Shown in pieces: positions 34,171 through 43,891 of a stretch of DNA of 64,000 nt (position 1 is its first letter; every line of letters begins with the position of its first letter). Both the position numbers and the translations under genes were made by a program. The notes under the pieces were generated by a model. That model ran no database searches and was not told the DNA's origin. It saw only the letters and a list, made by a program, of their open reading frames with translations. Source of the DNA: Prochlorococcus marinus (GTDB lineage: Bacteria; Cyanobacteriota; Cyanobacteriia; PCC-6307; Cyanobiaceae); NCBI RefSeq assembly GCF_001180305.1, contig NZ_CVSX01000023.1, positions 62,001-126,000 on the forward strand, in the 5' to 3' direction.

Positions 34171-34533
34171 ATGAATAAATGGGTTTTGCTTGAACATAAA
34201 GTTTATTCTGCTAACTCTTTAGATATTCATTATGATTTTCTTGTTGAAAATGGCATAGATTGTTTAACTTGGAAATTTTTAAAACTACCTTTATTAAATC
34301 AAACTTCTATAGAAATTTTTAAGCAACCAAATCATAGACTTGTATGGCTATCAAGGATAGAACATGAAATGTCTGGAAATCGAGGCTTTGTAAAAAGAAT
34401 CGATCATGGAATATTTAAAAACGTTTCTGATAAATTAGACTCTAAATATTATAAATTCATTTTAGATGGTGAACTTCTTTATGGTTTGTTTGAAATTTCT
34501 GGGAATTTTTGTAGATTAAGCAAAAATAATTAA
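34171..34533 (+). CDS. Stand-alone LigD 3'-phosphoesterase-like domain protein
   Basis: This 120-aa protein resembles the N-terminal 3'-phosphoesterase domain of bacterial LigD. The visible pattern is WVLLEH (H9), then IHYDFLVENG with H20 and D22, then CLTWKF, HRLVWL (H55), and SGNRGFVKRIDHG (S68-G80). The His/Asp/Arg arrangement fits the metal site of that nuclease fold. In LigD the domain trims 3'-phosphate or ribonucleotide ends during end joining. Here no ligase or polymerase domain is attached. It lies 76 bp upstream of smc on the same strand. Activity is inferred from motif pattern. Confidence 0.65.
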   Translation: MNKWVLLEHKVYSANSLDIHYDFLVENGIDCLTWKFLKLPLLNQTSIEIFKQPNHRLVWLSRIEHEMSGNRGFVKRIDHGIFKNVSDKLDSKYYKFILDGELLYGLFEISGNFCRLSKNN

Positions 34534-34609
34534 TATCTATTTATAAATAATCGTAATATTTCTATTGAGAATTATCGCAAATTAGTTATTCTTATTTAGC
34601 TATTGAGAC

Positions 34610-37600
34610 TTGAGTTTGGTCCATATCAATCAGGTCGAGTTTGAAAATTTCAAATCTTTTGGGGGAAGTGTAAAAATTCCTCTCGAAGAAGGTTTTACAG
34701 TGGTTACTGGACCTAACGGATCTGGCAAAAGTAATATTCTAGACGGAATTTTATTTTGTTTAGGCTTAGCTAATAGTAGAGGGATGAGAGCAGAAAGATT
34801 ACCTGATTTAATAAATAATTCCAAAGTTAAAGAGGGTAAATCATCCGAAACATTTGTATCTGTAAAATTCAATATTACTGATTGGTCTCCAAGAGAGGAT
34901 CTTCCTCCCTTGGACTTAGAAGAAGAAGAAATTGCTCTCAATAAGGGTCAAAAAGAATGGGTAGTTTCTAGAAAATTAAGGCTTATGCCTGGTGGTTCTT
35001 ATGCTTCGACTTATACTTCTGATGGGAAACAATGTACCTTGCAACAAATACAGAGAATTTTAAGGGATATAAGTGTAGATCCAGAGGGCAGCAACGTTGT
35101 TATGCAGGGTGATGTAACAAGAATAGTTTCGATGAATAATAAAGAGAGAAGAAATCTTATTGATGAATTAGCAGGAGTTGCACTTTTTGATACAAGAATA
35201 GAACAAACTAATGCAAAATTAAATGATGTATTTGAAAGACAAGAAAGGTGCGAAATTTTAGAAAATGAGTTGCAATCTAGTAAAAATAAGCTTGAAAAAG
35301 AATGTGAAAAAGCTAAGCGATATAAAGAGATGAAGGCAAAACTTTTTCAAATAACGGAACTAGAGAAAGTTCTTATTTTTGATAAACAAGTTAAGCATGT
35401 TGAAGCTATAGAGAAAAAAGAAACTGAAATTGAAAAAAATAAAATACTATTTAATGAACAAAAAGAATCTATTAATAAAGAAATAGTAGTCTTAGAAGAT
35501 TCTTTGAAAATACTGGTTGCTGAGCTTAAAGATAAAGGAGAAGATAAATTGATAAAAGTAAATTCTGATATTGGAAGTATTAATTCTAGCTTGAGAGAAT
35601 TAGACAGGATTTCAAGTTTGAATAAAGAAGAGGGCATTAAATTACAAAAGCAGAGAGACGAAATTGCGATATCTAAGAGAAATATTGAGTCAGATAAGAT
35701 GAAACAAGAGAATTTTGATGAAAATTATTTAAATAAATTGAACTTGCAAATTGATGATCTTTCATCAAAACATAAATTATCTAGAAAAAAACTTTCTGAT
35801 GCGGCGGGGGAATCAGGTGAATTCTCAAAACAAAGTATCAAATTAAGTGCTGATCTTGAAAGTATAAAAAATATAATCAATCCATTGGAAGAGAAAAAAA
35901 GGAAAGTTGAAGAAGAAACTATTCAAAATAATATTCAAAAAGATGAAATATCTTCTCAGATTAATTCTCTAGAAATAGAAAAGGAAAAACTTTTAGAGAG
36001 AAATCTAAGCAAACAAGAGACATCTGATATCAAAAATAATAATTTGATAACTAATAGTTCGGAAATTAATGCTTTAAAAAATGAAATTGATTTATTAAAT
36101 AAAACTAAATTAAGGCTTAATAACGAGCAATTAAGGCTTGAAAAGGATTTATCTAGATTTGAAAGTAGAAAAGAAGCTTTAAATGAATCCAGAGGTTCAT
36201 ATGCTCTCAGAATTCTTTTAGAAGCAGGGTTAGAAGGTATACATGGTTATGTAGCTCAACTTGGAGAGGTAAGTGAGAAAAACAGATATGCACTTGAAAT
36301 TGCTGCAGGTAATAGACTTGGACAAATTGTTGTTGATAATGATCATATTGCTGCCAAAGCAATTGAAATTCTTAAAAAGAAAAAGGCAGGAAGATTAACT
36401 TTTTTACCTTTGAATCGAATTAAAAGTCAAAATAAGAATTATGCAATTTCAAGATTTGAAAATAATAGCGAGCCTGGTTTTATTGATAAAGCTATAAATT
36501 TAATTACTTTTGAAGCAATTTATTCAGATGTTTTTAGATATGTTTTTGGAGATACTTTGGTATTTTCAGATTTAGCTTCAGCTAGGTTATCTAAACAAAA
36601 AATTAGGCTAGTTACTTTAGGTGGAGAATTGTTAGAGGCAAGTGGTGCTATTACAGGAGGTAGTAAGTTAAATAAAGATTTGGCTTATAAATTTGGAATT
36701 AATAATGATATTGATGATTCTAACCCTATAAAAGAGAGATTATCAGTTATAGATGAAGCTTTAAAAGAGTCAAATAATGATTTGATCATGAAAAATAAAA
36801 GGCTTAGTCAATTAAACTCTAACCACAGTAAAATAATTGAGGATTGCGCCTCATTTAATAAAGAAATTGAAGTTAATAAACATTCATTAGATGTTGTCAT
36901 GCAAAGAATTGAGGACTGTAAATCAAGATTAAGAAAAATTGTTAGTGCTGATAATTTATTAGTTGAGGAGTTAGATCGTATAAAAAATGAACTTAAGCCT
37001 CATTATGAAAAGTTTGATAAATTGCAAATCATTCTTAGAGCTAACTATGAAAAAAATCAAAAATCATCTCTCATAGCTTTTAATAATGATTTTAATAATC
37101 TTGATAATAAACTTGAATTACTTATTAAGGAAAGAGATACATTATTAGAAAAGAAAAATCAATTTGCCTTAAATAAAGAACGTATCAATAATTCATTAAA
37201 AATAACATTACTAAAGGAAAAAAACTTGCAGGAATCTATTAAAGAACTTGCAAGTGCACATAGTGAATGGAAAGAAAAAAGAGATGAATTGAAAAAAGAG
37301 CTTTTGGTTCTCGATGATCGAAAAAATTCTTTAGAGAAGGATTTAGGTTTTTTGAGAAGGAAAAGAGATGAATTAAACTCCTCAATTTCAAACAAAAGGC
37401 AAGAATTTAATAATTATTTATTAAAGCTGGAGTACCTTGAACGGGACATGCATTCTCTCAAAGAAGAGATGAGGAGTGAGAAAATAAAATTAGAAAATTA
37501 CAAAAAAGATTTACCTAATCCTGTTCCAGAGTTTGGAGAATATGAAGGGAAGAGTCTTGAGTCTTTGCAATCAGAAATCTCGATGCTCAATGCAAAATTA

Positions 37601-38200
37601 CAAAGCTTAGAACCTGTAAATATGCTAGCTCTTGATGAATTAGAAGAATTAATTGATAGATTAAATGATTTACAAGAAAGACTAGAAATTCTATCTAAAG
37701 AAAGATCCGAATTATTGCTTCGAATTGAGACGGTATCGACTATGCGTCAAGAGGCATTTATGCAAGCATTTGTAGAAGTTGATAAACACTTTAGAGAAAT
37801 CTTTGCAAATTTATCTGATGGAGATGGTTTTCTTCAGCTTGAAAATCCCAATTCTCCACTAGAAGGAGGCTTAACTTTAGTTGCTCATCCTAAAGGGAAA
37901 AATGTAAGAAGATTAGCATCTATGTCTGGTGGTGAAAAATCATTAACTGCTTTAAGTTTTTTATTTGCTTTGCAAAAATATAAACCTTCACCTTTTTATG
38001 CTTTAGATGAGGTTGATAGTTTTTTAGATGGTATAAATGTTGAAAGATTGTCAAAATTAATATCTAATCAGTCATCAAATGCTCAATTTATAGTCGTAAG
38101 TCATAGAAGGCCTATGATAAGTGCGTCTGAACGAACAATCGGTGTTGCTCAAGCAAGAGGTTCAAATACTCAAGTTGTTGGGTTGCCAAATGCGGCATAA
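34610..38200 (+). CDS. smc: Chromosome segregation ATPase SMC
   Basis: This 1196-aa SMC has an N-terminal head with Walker A, GPNGSGKSNILDG (34-46), then a coiled coil (about 170-500). The hinge lies near 530-660 (GLEGIHGYVAQLGEVS; GGELLEASGAITGGS). A second coiled coil runs about 690-1000. The C-terminal head has the signature LASMSGGEKS and Walker B FYALDEVDSFLDG. SMC dimers with ScpAB compact and segregate the chromosome. ScpA/B are not in this window. The start is TTG, fixed by the conserved LVHINQVEFENFKSF. Confidence 0.97.
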   Translation: MSLVHINQVEFENFKSFGGSVKIPLEEGFTVVTGPNGSGKSNILDGILFCLGLANSRGMRAERLPDLINNSKVKEGKSSETFVSVKFNITDWSPREDLPPLDLEEEEIALNKGQKEWVVSRKLRLMPGGSYASTYTSDGKQCTLQQIQRILRDISVDPEGSNVVMQGDVTRIVSMNNKERRNLIDELAGVALFDTRIEQTNAKLNDVFERQERCEILENELQSSKNKLEKECEKAKRYKEMKAKLFQITELEKVLIFDKQVKHVEAIEKKETEIEKNKILFNEQKESINKEIVVLEDSLKILVAELKDKGEDKLIKVNSDIGSINSSLRELDRISSLNKEEGIKLQKQRDEIAISKRNIESDKMKQENFDENYLNKLNLQIDDLSSKHKLSRKKLSDAAGESGEFSKQSIKLSADLESIKNIINPLEEKKRKVEEETIQNNIQKDEISSQINSLEIEKEKLLERNLSKQETSDIKNNNLITNSSEINALKNEIDLLNKTKLRLNNEQLRLEKDLSRFESRKEALNESRGSYALRILLEAGLEGIHGYVAQLGEVSEKNRYALEIAAGNRLGQIVVDNDHIAAKAIEILKKKKAGRLTFLPLNRIKSQNKNYAISRFENNSEPGFIDKAINLITFEAIYSDVFRYVFGDTLVFSDLASARLSKQKIRLVTLGGELLEASGAITGGSKLNKDLAYKFGINNDIDDSNPIKERLSVIDEALKESNNDLIMKNKRLSQLNSNHSKIIEDCASFNKEIEVNKHSLDVVMQRIEDCKSRLRKIVSADNLLVEELDRIKNELKPHYEKFDKLQIILRANYEKNQKSSLIAFNNDFNNLDNKLELLIKERDTLLEKKNQFALNKERINNSLKITLLKEKNLQESIKELASAHSEWKEKRDELKKELLVLDDRKNSLEKDLGFLRRKRDELNSSISNKRQEFNNYLLKLEYLERDMHSLKEEMRSEKIKLENYKKDLPNPVPEFGEYEGKSLESLQSEISMLNAKLQSLEPVNMLALDELEELIDRLNDLQERLEILSKERSELLLRIETVSTMRQEAFMQAFVEVDKHFREIFANLSDGDGFLQLENPNSPLEGGLTLVAHPKGKNVRRLASMSGGEKSLTALSFLFALQKYKPSPFYALDEVDSFLDGINVERLSKLISNQSSNAQFIVVSHRRPMISASERTIGVAQARGSNTQVVGLPNAA

Positions 38201-38245
38201 ACACACTTTTTTAAATTTATACGTCAGAATGATGAAAAGGTATTT

Positions 38246-39292
38246 ATGAGTTTGACTAACACATCTGCAAATCAGAATAATCCTAATTCTGTCCCTAGTG
38301 AAAGGTTATGGCTAAGGTCAGAACTAATGGGAACACAAGTCATCACTACAGATACAGGTAAGCGTTTAGGTGTAGTTGGTGAAGTAGTTGTTGATATTGA
38401 TAGAAGAGAGGTAGTCGCTTTAGGACTTAGAGATAATCCACTTACAAGATTTTTACCTGGCTTACCAAAATGGATGCCATTAGAAAGTATAAAGCAAGTT
38501 GGTGATGTTATCTTAGTTGACTCTCTAGATTCATTGAGTGAAGATTTTTCTCCTGAAAGATATGGAAAGGTAATTAATTGTCAGGTTATTACAGAATCTG
38601 GACAACTTTTGGGAAGAGTTCTTGGTTTTTCATTTGATATCGAGACTGGAGATTTGATTTCTCTTGTTATGGGTGCCGTTGGTGTTCCGCTTTTAGGCGA
38701 GGGAGTTTTAAGTACTTGGGAAATTCCTTCTGAGGAAATAGTAAGTAGTGGTACGGATAGAATTATTGTTTATGAAGGTGCAGAAGAGAAATTGAATCAG
38801 CTAAGTAGTGGACTACTCGAGAAACTTGGAGTTGGAGGCTCTTCATGGGATGAAAGGGAGGTAAATGGATACTCTGCGAATCTTGTGCCAGTTGAAAATC
38901 AGTTACTTTCTGGTTCGCAATTAGAAGAACAAAATAATTTGGTTGAAGATTATGAAGAAGAAGTTTATGAACAAGATGCTTATGAAGAGCTAGATGAGGA
39001 TGAACTTGAATATGTTGAAATTAATGGTTCGTCAGAAGAAGTTAATAAAAGAAAAAAGCTATATATGGAAAATGATTATCCTAATAAGATTGAAAGTCAA
39101 AATAGTTTAAATCAAATGGATGAAGAAAAAAATATTGATTTGAAGCAAAAAACCCAATCAAATAATAGTTTTGTGTCGAAAAGACCTATTCAAAATGCGA
39201 AAGAAACTTTAGATATTGAACCTTTGGATGAAAAAAATCTAATAAAAAACAATGAAAACTTAGAAAAGTTTGAGATTGATGATCCTTGGTGA
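38246..39292 (+). CDS. PRC-barrel domain protein with acidic tail
   Basis: This 348-aa protein has two PRC-barrel-like domains. The first has ELMGTQVITTDTGKRLGVV (about 27-45) and the second CQVITESGQLLGRVLGFSF. A long acidic low-complexity region follows (about 230-275; EDYEEEVYEQDAYEELDEDE) and a charged tail. PRC barrels occur in photosynthetic reaction-centre H subunits and RimM; the cyanobacterial two-barrel proteins are of uncertain function. It follows smc by 45 bp and is probably cotranscribed. Confidence 0.7.
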   Translation: MSLTNTSANQNNPNSVPSERLWLRSELMGTQVITTDTGKRLGVVGEVVVDIDRREVVALGLRDNPLTRFLPGLPKWMPLESIKQVGDVILVDSLDSLSEDFSPERYGKVINCQVITESGQLLGRVLGFSFDIETGDLISLVMGAVGVPLLGEGVLSTWEIPSEEIVSSGTDRIIVYEGAEEKLNQLSSGLLEKLGVGGSSWDEREVNGYSANLVPVENQLLSGSQLEEQNNLVEDYEEEVYEQDAYEELDEDELEYVEINGSSEEVNKRKKLYMENDYPNKIESQNSLNQMDEEKNIDLKQKTQSNNSFVSKRPIQNAKETLDIEPLDEKNLIKNNENLEKFEIDDPW

Positions 39293-40561
39293 TTAATGTA
39301 GTTTTTTTATCCAATAAATAATTATAGATGCAAGTTTTTTAGCGGCACCCTTTTTTCCTCTTTCTTTAAGTAAATTATCATTAATAATTTTTAATTGATC
39401 TTTATTCTTTATTAAAAATAAAACTTCTCTTGCAATTTCTTTAGGCAAAATATTTCCTACTCTTTCAGGGACTATCATTTTTTTCGCTTTAATATTTGGC
39501 CAAGCAAAAAACTTCTTTTTTTTAAAATAAAAATATTTAGCTATTAAGGTTACTAATTTATTTATGAATGAAATTTTTCCAATTACCCCAAAAATACCAT
39601 CCCAAGCATTCATCATATTTAAATGTTGAGTTGGAAGGACAACTAACATTGGAAGAGAAATTGCAGCTAATTCTGCTGTATTTGCCCCCACAGTTGTAAT
39701 AGCTAAATCACATTCTTTTAATATTTCGTAGCAAGGATTTTTCTTTATTAAAAAGATTTTTGTATTGTTTGATGTTTCTATTAAATAATCAAAACGCTCA
39801 TCTTTTATGTTTTGGATTGTTTTAATTTTTGATGAGTAATATTTTGCAATGGGATTTCTCTCGCTTTGAAAGAATAAATATTCATTTTTATTTGTGGTTG
39901 GGGCAATTGGGATTACAAAATTTATATTTTGATCTTCTTTAGCAATATGATCTGCCATTTCTAAAAAGAATGGGATGCCAATTGAAAGCTTGGCTTTTTT
40001 GGAACCGGGTAATAATGCAACGTACTGCTTTTTTTTATTTTTTAAAGATAATTTGCTATTCAATTTGATATCTGCCATCAAATCGCCAATTACTTTGCAT
40101 TTATATTTATATCTTTTAGGGATTAATTTTTTTACATTTAAATTCATAGCTGCAATTTCGTTTGTCCATTTAGGCCATCTCGAAATCCATTCAGCATATG
40201 TGATATTTATGTAACCTAATCTTTTCGCTAGTAGAATGCTCCAAAATTGATCCCCACCAAGGAAGATAACTATTCCTTGTTTAGGCCAATTAGCAAAAGA
40301 AGAGGGCTTAATTAATAACTTCCAAAAACTGTTGGATTTGGTAATTAATTCAAACTTATTCCATGAAGATGCAACGTTACATTCTTTTCCCGTAGCATTT
40401 GGGCAAGGAACAAGGGCTAACCTAAGACTGAAATCAAGTTTATTTTCATCACAAAGAGATTCATTAATTTTATTAAGCTCATCTATTACAGGTCTAACCC
40501 ATGTAGCTAATTCACCAGGACCATTGGAGACAATAACTACTGCAACTGATTTTTTTTTCAT
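39293..40561 (-). CDS. Lipid-A-disaccharide synthase-related protein
   Basis: This protein of about 422 aa resembles LpxB-type glycosyltransferases but belongs to the cyanobacterial LpxB-related group (TIGR03492-like). The start region reads VAVVIVSNGPGELATWVRP, later YVALLPGSKKAKL and CDLAITTVGANTAELAAISLPMLVVLPTQ, matching the nucleotide-sugar side. I start at the ATG at 40561; 40582 is possible. Longer frames would run into the tRNA gene and are wrong. Its stop touches the PRC-barrel stop (convergent). The reaction is unknown, since a separate true LpxB normally exists. Confidence 0.72.
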   Translation of the reverse strand: MKKKSVAVVIVSNGPGELATWVRPVIDELNKINESLCDENKLDFSLRLALVPCPNATGKECNVASSWNKFELITKSNSFWKLLIKPSSFANWPKQGIVIFLGGDQFWSILLAKRLGYINITYAEWISRWPKWTNEIAAMNLNVKKLIPKRYKYKCKVIGDLMADIKLNSKLSLKNKKKQYVALLPGSKKAKLSIGIPFFLEMADHIAKEDQNINFVIPIAPTTNKNEYLFFQSERNPIAKYYSSKIKTIQNIKDERFDYLIETSNNTKIFLIKKNPCYEILKECDLAITTVGANTAELAAISLPMLVVLPTQHLNMMNAWDGIFGVIGKISFINKLVTLIAKYFYFKKKKFFAWPNIKAKKMIVPERVGNILPKEIAREVLFLIKNKDQLKIINDNLLKERGKKGAAKKLASIIIYWIKKLH

Positions 40562-40586
40562 TGCAGTTAAACCAAAATACATCAAA

Positions 40587-40668
40587 TGCGGACGGCGAGA
40601 CTTGAACTCGCAAGGCCTAAGCCACACGCTCCTTAGACGTGCGCGTCTACCAATTCCGCCACGTCCGC
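40587..40668 (-). tRNA. tRNA-Leu, anticodon AAG
   Basis: The 82-nt gene folds with a perfect acceptor stem GCGGACG/CGTCCGC, D-arm GCG-CGC, anticodon stem CACGT/GCGTG with loop CTAAGGA, a long (class II) variable arm and T-stem GCGAG/CTCGC around TTCAAGT. The anticodon read from the loop is AAG, so it should decode CUU/CUN leucine, with A34 presumably converted to inosine. No CCA is encoded. The long variable arm supports leucine identity. Confidence 0.93.
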
Positions 40669-40672
40669 AAAG

Positions 40673-40702
40673 GGTTTTTACGCACCTGCGGGTGCCTAAA
40701 CC
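40673..40702. repeat. Two-tier inverted repeat beside the tRNA
   Basis: GCACC (40682-40686) pairs with GGTGC (40691-40695) around a TGCG loop; GGTTT (40673-40677) and AAACC (40698-40702) form an outer arm. It lies directly in the 5' leader of the tRNA on the minus strand, so it may be a processing or promoter element, or a terminator for antisense transcription. The rest of the spacer to accC shows nothing clear. Confidence 0.45.
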
Positions 40703-40930
40703 TTAAAAATATAATACATTATCAACTGAAATAAGGATGTCCTCCTTAGTGGGAAGTATTGGATATTATGAATTATTTTTCTATTGCATAAAACAAATAT
40801 TTATACATATATAACGTTCTAGGTTGTATTGTAAAAAAGGTCCTCTAATAACTATAAAAATTTTGTTAATTACTTTGGCAAAAAATTTTTATTTATAAGT
40901 CATTTTCATTTCTTCAATTTAATTTTCATA

Positions 40931-42280
40931 ATGGTTGAAAAAGTTTTAATTGCTAATCGTGGAGAAATAGCTTTACGAATTGTAAGAAGTTGTAGGGAAC
41001 TAGGTATTGCTACAGTGGCAGTCTTTAGCACCGTAGATAAAAAAGCATTACATGTTCAGCTTGCTGATGAAGCAGTTTGCGTTGGAGACTCTTTGAGTAA
41101 CAAGAGTTATTTAAATATTCCGAATATACTTGCTGCTGCTACATCCAGAGGAGTTGATGCTATCCATCCAGGTTATGGATTTCTTGCTGAAAATGATAAA
41201 TTTGCTGAGATGTGCAACGATCATGGCATTGTTTTTATTGGCCCCTCTCCTCAAGCTATTAGATCTATGGGAGATAAATCTACAGCTAAGGAAACTATGG
41301 AAGAAGTAGGCGTTCCAACAGTACCAGGAAGTAAAGGCTTATTGTCGAATGTTGATGAGGCTTATAAATTGGCGGATGACATGGGGTATCCGGTAATTAT
41401 AAAAGCAACTGCTGGTGGAGGGGGAAGAGGCATGAGGTTGGTTGAAAATGCAGATAATCTTGAAAAAATGTTTAAAGCAGCTCAAGGTGAAGCAGAAGCA
41501 GCTTTTGGTAATGATGGTTTATATATGGAAAAATTTATCAAGAAGCCAAGACATGTAGAAATTCAAATTTTGGCAGATAGATTGGGTAATGTTGTTCATT
41601 TAGGAGAGCGTGATTGTTCAGTTCAAAGAAGACATCAGAAGTTATTGGAAGAGTCTCCTAGCCCTGCAATTAATACTGAACTAAGAAAAAAAATGGGGAA
41701 TGCAGCTATTGCTGCTGCAAAGAGTATCGGTTATGAGGGAGCTGGTACAGTTGAATTTTTAGTTGATGATGAAGATAATTTTTACTTTATGGAAATGAAT
41801 ACCAGGATTCAAGTTGAACACCCTGTGACTGAAATGGTTACGGGTGTTGATTTAATAGCTGAACAGATTAAAATTGCAAGCGGAGCTAAATTGGAATTTA
41901 GTCAAGAGGATATTCACTTAAATGGTCATGCCATTGAATGTAGAATTAATGCCGAAGATCCTTCTCACAATTTTCGACCTTCTCCTGGAAAAATAACTGG
42001 GTGGCTTCCTCCTGGTGGCCCCGGTGTGAGAGTGGATAGTCATGTATATACTGGTTATGAAATACCTCCATTCTATGACTCGTTAATAGGTAAGCTAATA
42101 GTATGGGGGAAGGATCGTAATACTGCAATTAAACGAATGAATAGAGCTTTAAATGAGTGTGCAGTAACGGGTATTCCTACAACAATTAACTTTCATTTAA
42201 GCTTACTAAATAAAACTAAATTTAAGGAAGGTAAGATTCATACTAAATATGTGGAAGAAGAATTATTACCAAATAACTGA
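40931..42280 (+). CDS. accC: Acetyl-CoA carboxylase biotin carboxylase subunit
   Basis: This 449-aa ATP-grasp enzyme carboxylates biotin on AccB, the first half-reaction of fatty-acid synthesis. Conserved elements are [15 protein letters not shown] (start), the glycine loop AGGGGRGMR (161-169), [13 protein letters not shown] and the catalytic [14 protein letters not shown]. Full length. AccB and carboxyltransferase subunits are not in this window. Confidence 0.97.
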   Translation: MVEKVLIANRGEIALRIVRSCRELGIATVAVFSTVDKKALHVQLADEAVCVGDSLSNKSYLNIPNILAAATSRGVDAIHPGYGFLAENDKFAEMCNDHGIVFIGPSPQAIRSMGDKSTAKETMEEVGVPTVPGSKGLLSNVDEAYKLADDMGYPVIIKATAGGGGRGMRLVENADNLEKMFKAAQGEAEAAFGNDGLYMEKFIKKPRHVEIQILADRLGNVVHLGERDCSVQRRHQKLLEESPSPAINTELRKKMGNAAIAAAKSIGYEGAGTVEFLVDDEDNFYFMEMNTRIQVEHPVTEMVTGVDLIAEQIKIASGAKLEFSQEDIHLNGHAIECRINAEDPSHNFRPSPGKITGWLPPGGPGVRVDSHVYTGYEIPPFYDSLIGKLIVWGKDRNTAIKRMNRALNECAVTGIPTTINFHLSLLNKTKFKEGKIHTKYVEEELLPNN

Positions 42281-42298
42281 GGAATAATTAAATAATTT

Positions 42299-42628
42299 CT
42301 ATGGGGTAGGAGTATGTAAAACAAGTTTTATAAGCCCTTGTTGCCCCACTAAAATCTCTCTTAAAAAACTTATAATTCCAACCCAAATTACCGGACCCAC
42401 ATCAACTCCTCCTATAGGAGGGATAAATTTTCTAGTTAGATTAAGGATAGGGCTTGATGGTATAGAAATTAGCAACCATAAGCCTTTGTTTAAATCAATT
42501 TTTGGGTACCAAGAAAGAATTAATCTTATTAAAAAAACTATAGTTAGATATGATAGTAAAAGACCAAGACAAACATCTAAAATTTGTAGGAAGTTCTCGT
42601 TCAAAGAAGTCACAATTATTAAACTCAT
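42299..42628 (-). CDS. YggT family membrane protein
   Basis: This 109-aa protein has two membrane segments (about 15-38 and 78-98) and the family loop SPILNLTRKFIPPIGGVDVGPVIW. YggT proteins are small membrane proteins; the cyanobacterial and plastid version (Ycf19/CCB3-like) has been linked to thylakoid or cytochrome assembly. The exact role is open. It converges on accC and is divergent from psbX. Confidence 0.85.
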   Translation of the reverse strand: MSLIIVTSLNENFLQILDVCLGLLLSYLTIVFLIRLILSWYPKIDLNKGLWLLISIPSSPILNLTRKFIPPIGGVDVGPVIWVGIISFLREILVGQQGLIKLVLHTPTP

Positions 42629-42695
42629 CTTAATAAATAACCCATTGATTAGTATTTAATTCGTATTATAAATTGAGAACTAAATATTTAAAAAA

Positions 42696-42881
42696 GTGTT
42701 TCAAATTTCAAATTTATTACTAGCTGCAGATTTCTCTGCTGAAGTCGCTAATAATTCCGCAGTTGGAATGATAGGCAGTTTTATTGCTGCCGCTTTACTT
42801 ATCGTTGTTCCAGCAACTGCATTTTTGATTTTTGTTAGTCAGAAAGATTCTCTAGATCGTACTTCTACTGGTAGACGCTAG
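42696..42881 (+). CDS. psbX: Photosystem II protein PsbX
   Basis: This 61-aa thylakoid protein starts with GTG and has one membrane helix ([23 protein letters not shown]) followed by [14 protein letters not shown], the characteristic PsbX tail. PsbX is a peripheral subunit of the photosystem II core near cytochrome b559. The N-terminal extension compared with the plant protein is typical of Prochlorococcus. It is followed by ycf66 on the same strand. Confidence 0.92.
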   Translation: MFQISNLLLAADFSAEVANNSAVGMIGSFIAAALLIVVPATAFLIFVSQKDSLDRTSTGRR

Positions 42882-42961
42882 TTTTTATAAAAGTTTTAAG
42901 TACACTATATATATAGGGTGATTTTTGTCCCCTCTAAAAAAATAAATTTTGGAGAAAGAAT

Positions 42962-43891
42962 GTGGTCAATGCTAGTCTCAATTGGGCCAGTATTGTTGGT
43001 ATAGTTCTAGCCGTATGTGGTGGAGGCCTTTATTTTTTAAGGTCTTTTAAACCTGCATTGGCTAGAGATTATGATGTTTTCTTTGCAGCAATAGGCCTTT
43101 TGTGCGGAGGGATATTATTTTTTCAAGGCTGGAGGTTAGATCCTATCCTGCAGTTCGGTCAGTTTTTGTTAGCAGGAACAACAGTTTTTTTTGCATATGA
43201 AAGCGTGCGATTGAGGGGAATTGCTACTGATCAAGCTAGAAGGTCATCTTATTTTGATGATGATCCTATTTCTGATATTCCCAGAAATTCAAGAGGTAGA
43301 TTCAATGATGAATATGAAAGGTTTGAAGAAGCTGAAAGACCCTCTAGAAGATTTAAACCTCAAGCAGATGACTACGATGAAGAATATATTGAAGAGAGAT
43401 CTCGTAGGAGGAATGTTTCACGTGCTATACCTGCTTCTGCGGTAAGTAGAAGCAGGTCATCTTCAAGAGAAGCCAATAAGTTAGAAAATGAAGAACCTAT
43501 TAGAAGAAGAAGACAGAGTCCTGCAGATAGAAATAGTAATGAATCATTAAGAAATAACTTTGGTGAGAGACGAAATCTTTCTCGTAATGAAATTAAAACA
43601 GGATCTAGACCTAGAAGGAATCAAACATTATCCAGACAAGAAAATATTGCTTCTTCTAGTGAGCCTTCTTCATTAAGAAAGCAACCAGTTAAATCTTCTA
43701 TTAGACAGCAAATTTCAAAAGAGCAAGTAGAAGATGCATCCTTCAAAGATGCTAATCCAGTAAAAAAATCTCGGGAAACTCGCAGAACAAGTTCTTCAGG
43801 TAGATCAAGTTCAAAAAATCAAAATAGTAGATATAGCGTTGGGACAGAAAAAAGGAAACCTAGAGATAATAGTTCTAGATTTGATGATTAA
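42962..43891 (+). CDS. ycf66: Ycf66 family membrane protein with basic tail
   Basis: This 309-aa protein starts with GTG. It has an N-terminal membrane part (about residues 8-85, three hydrophobic segments ending FAYESVRLRG) typical of Ycf66, then a long Ser/Arg/Glu-rich disordered tail (SRSRSSSREANK). Ycf66 is conserved in cyanobacteria and some plastids with unknown function. The tail is a low-complexity lineage feature. Its stop directly abuts the convergent hli stop. Confidence 0.85.
   Translation: MVNASLNWASIVGIVLAVCGGGLYFLRSFKPALARDYDVFFAAIGLLCGGILFFQGWRLDPILQFGQFLLAGTTVFFAYESVRLRGIATDQARRSSYFDDDPISDIPRNSRGRFNDEYERFEEAERPSRRFKPQADDYDEEYIEERSRRRNVSRAIPASAVSRSRSSSREANKLENEEPIRRRRQSPADRNSNESLRNNFGERRNLSRNEIKTGSRPRRNQTLSRQENIASSSEPSSLRKQPVKSSIRQQISKEQVEDASFKDANPVKKSRETRRTSSSGRSSSKNQNSRYSVGTEKRKPRDNSSRFDD

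Noticed and set aside
39293-40627. Longer start for the LpxB-related protein
   Set aside because: The extra N-terminal residues are translated from the tRNA-Leu gene; the conserved domain begins after the ATG at 40561.
42899-42920. AT repeat (ACTATATATATAGGG) before ycf66 as an operator
   Set aside because: Short AT alternation is common in this genome and no second site supports it; it may simply contain a -10 element.
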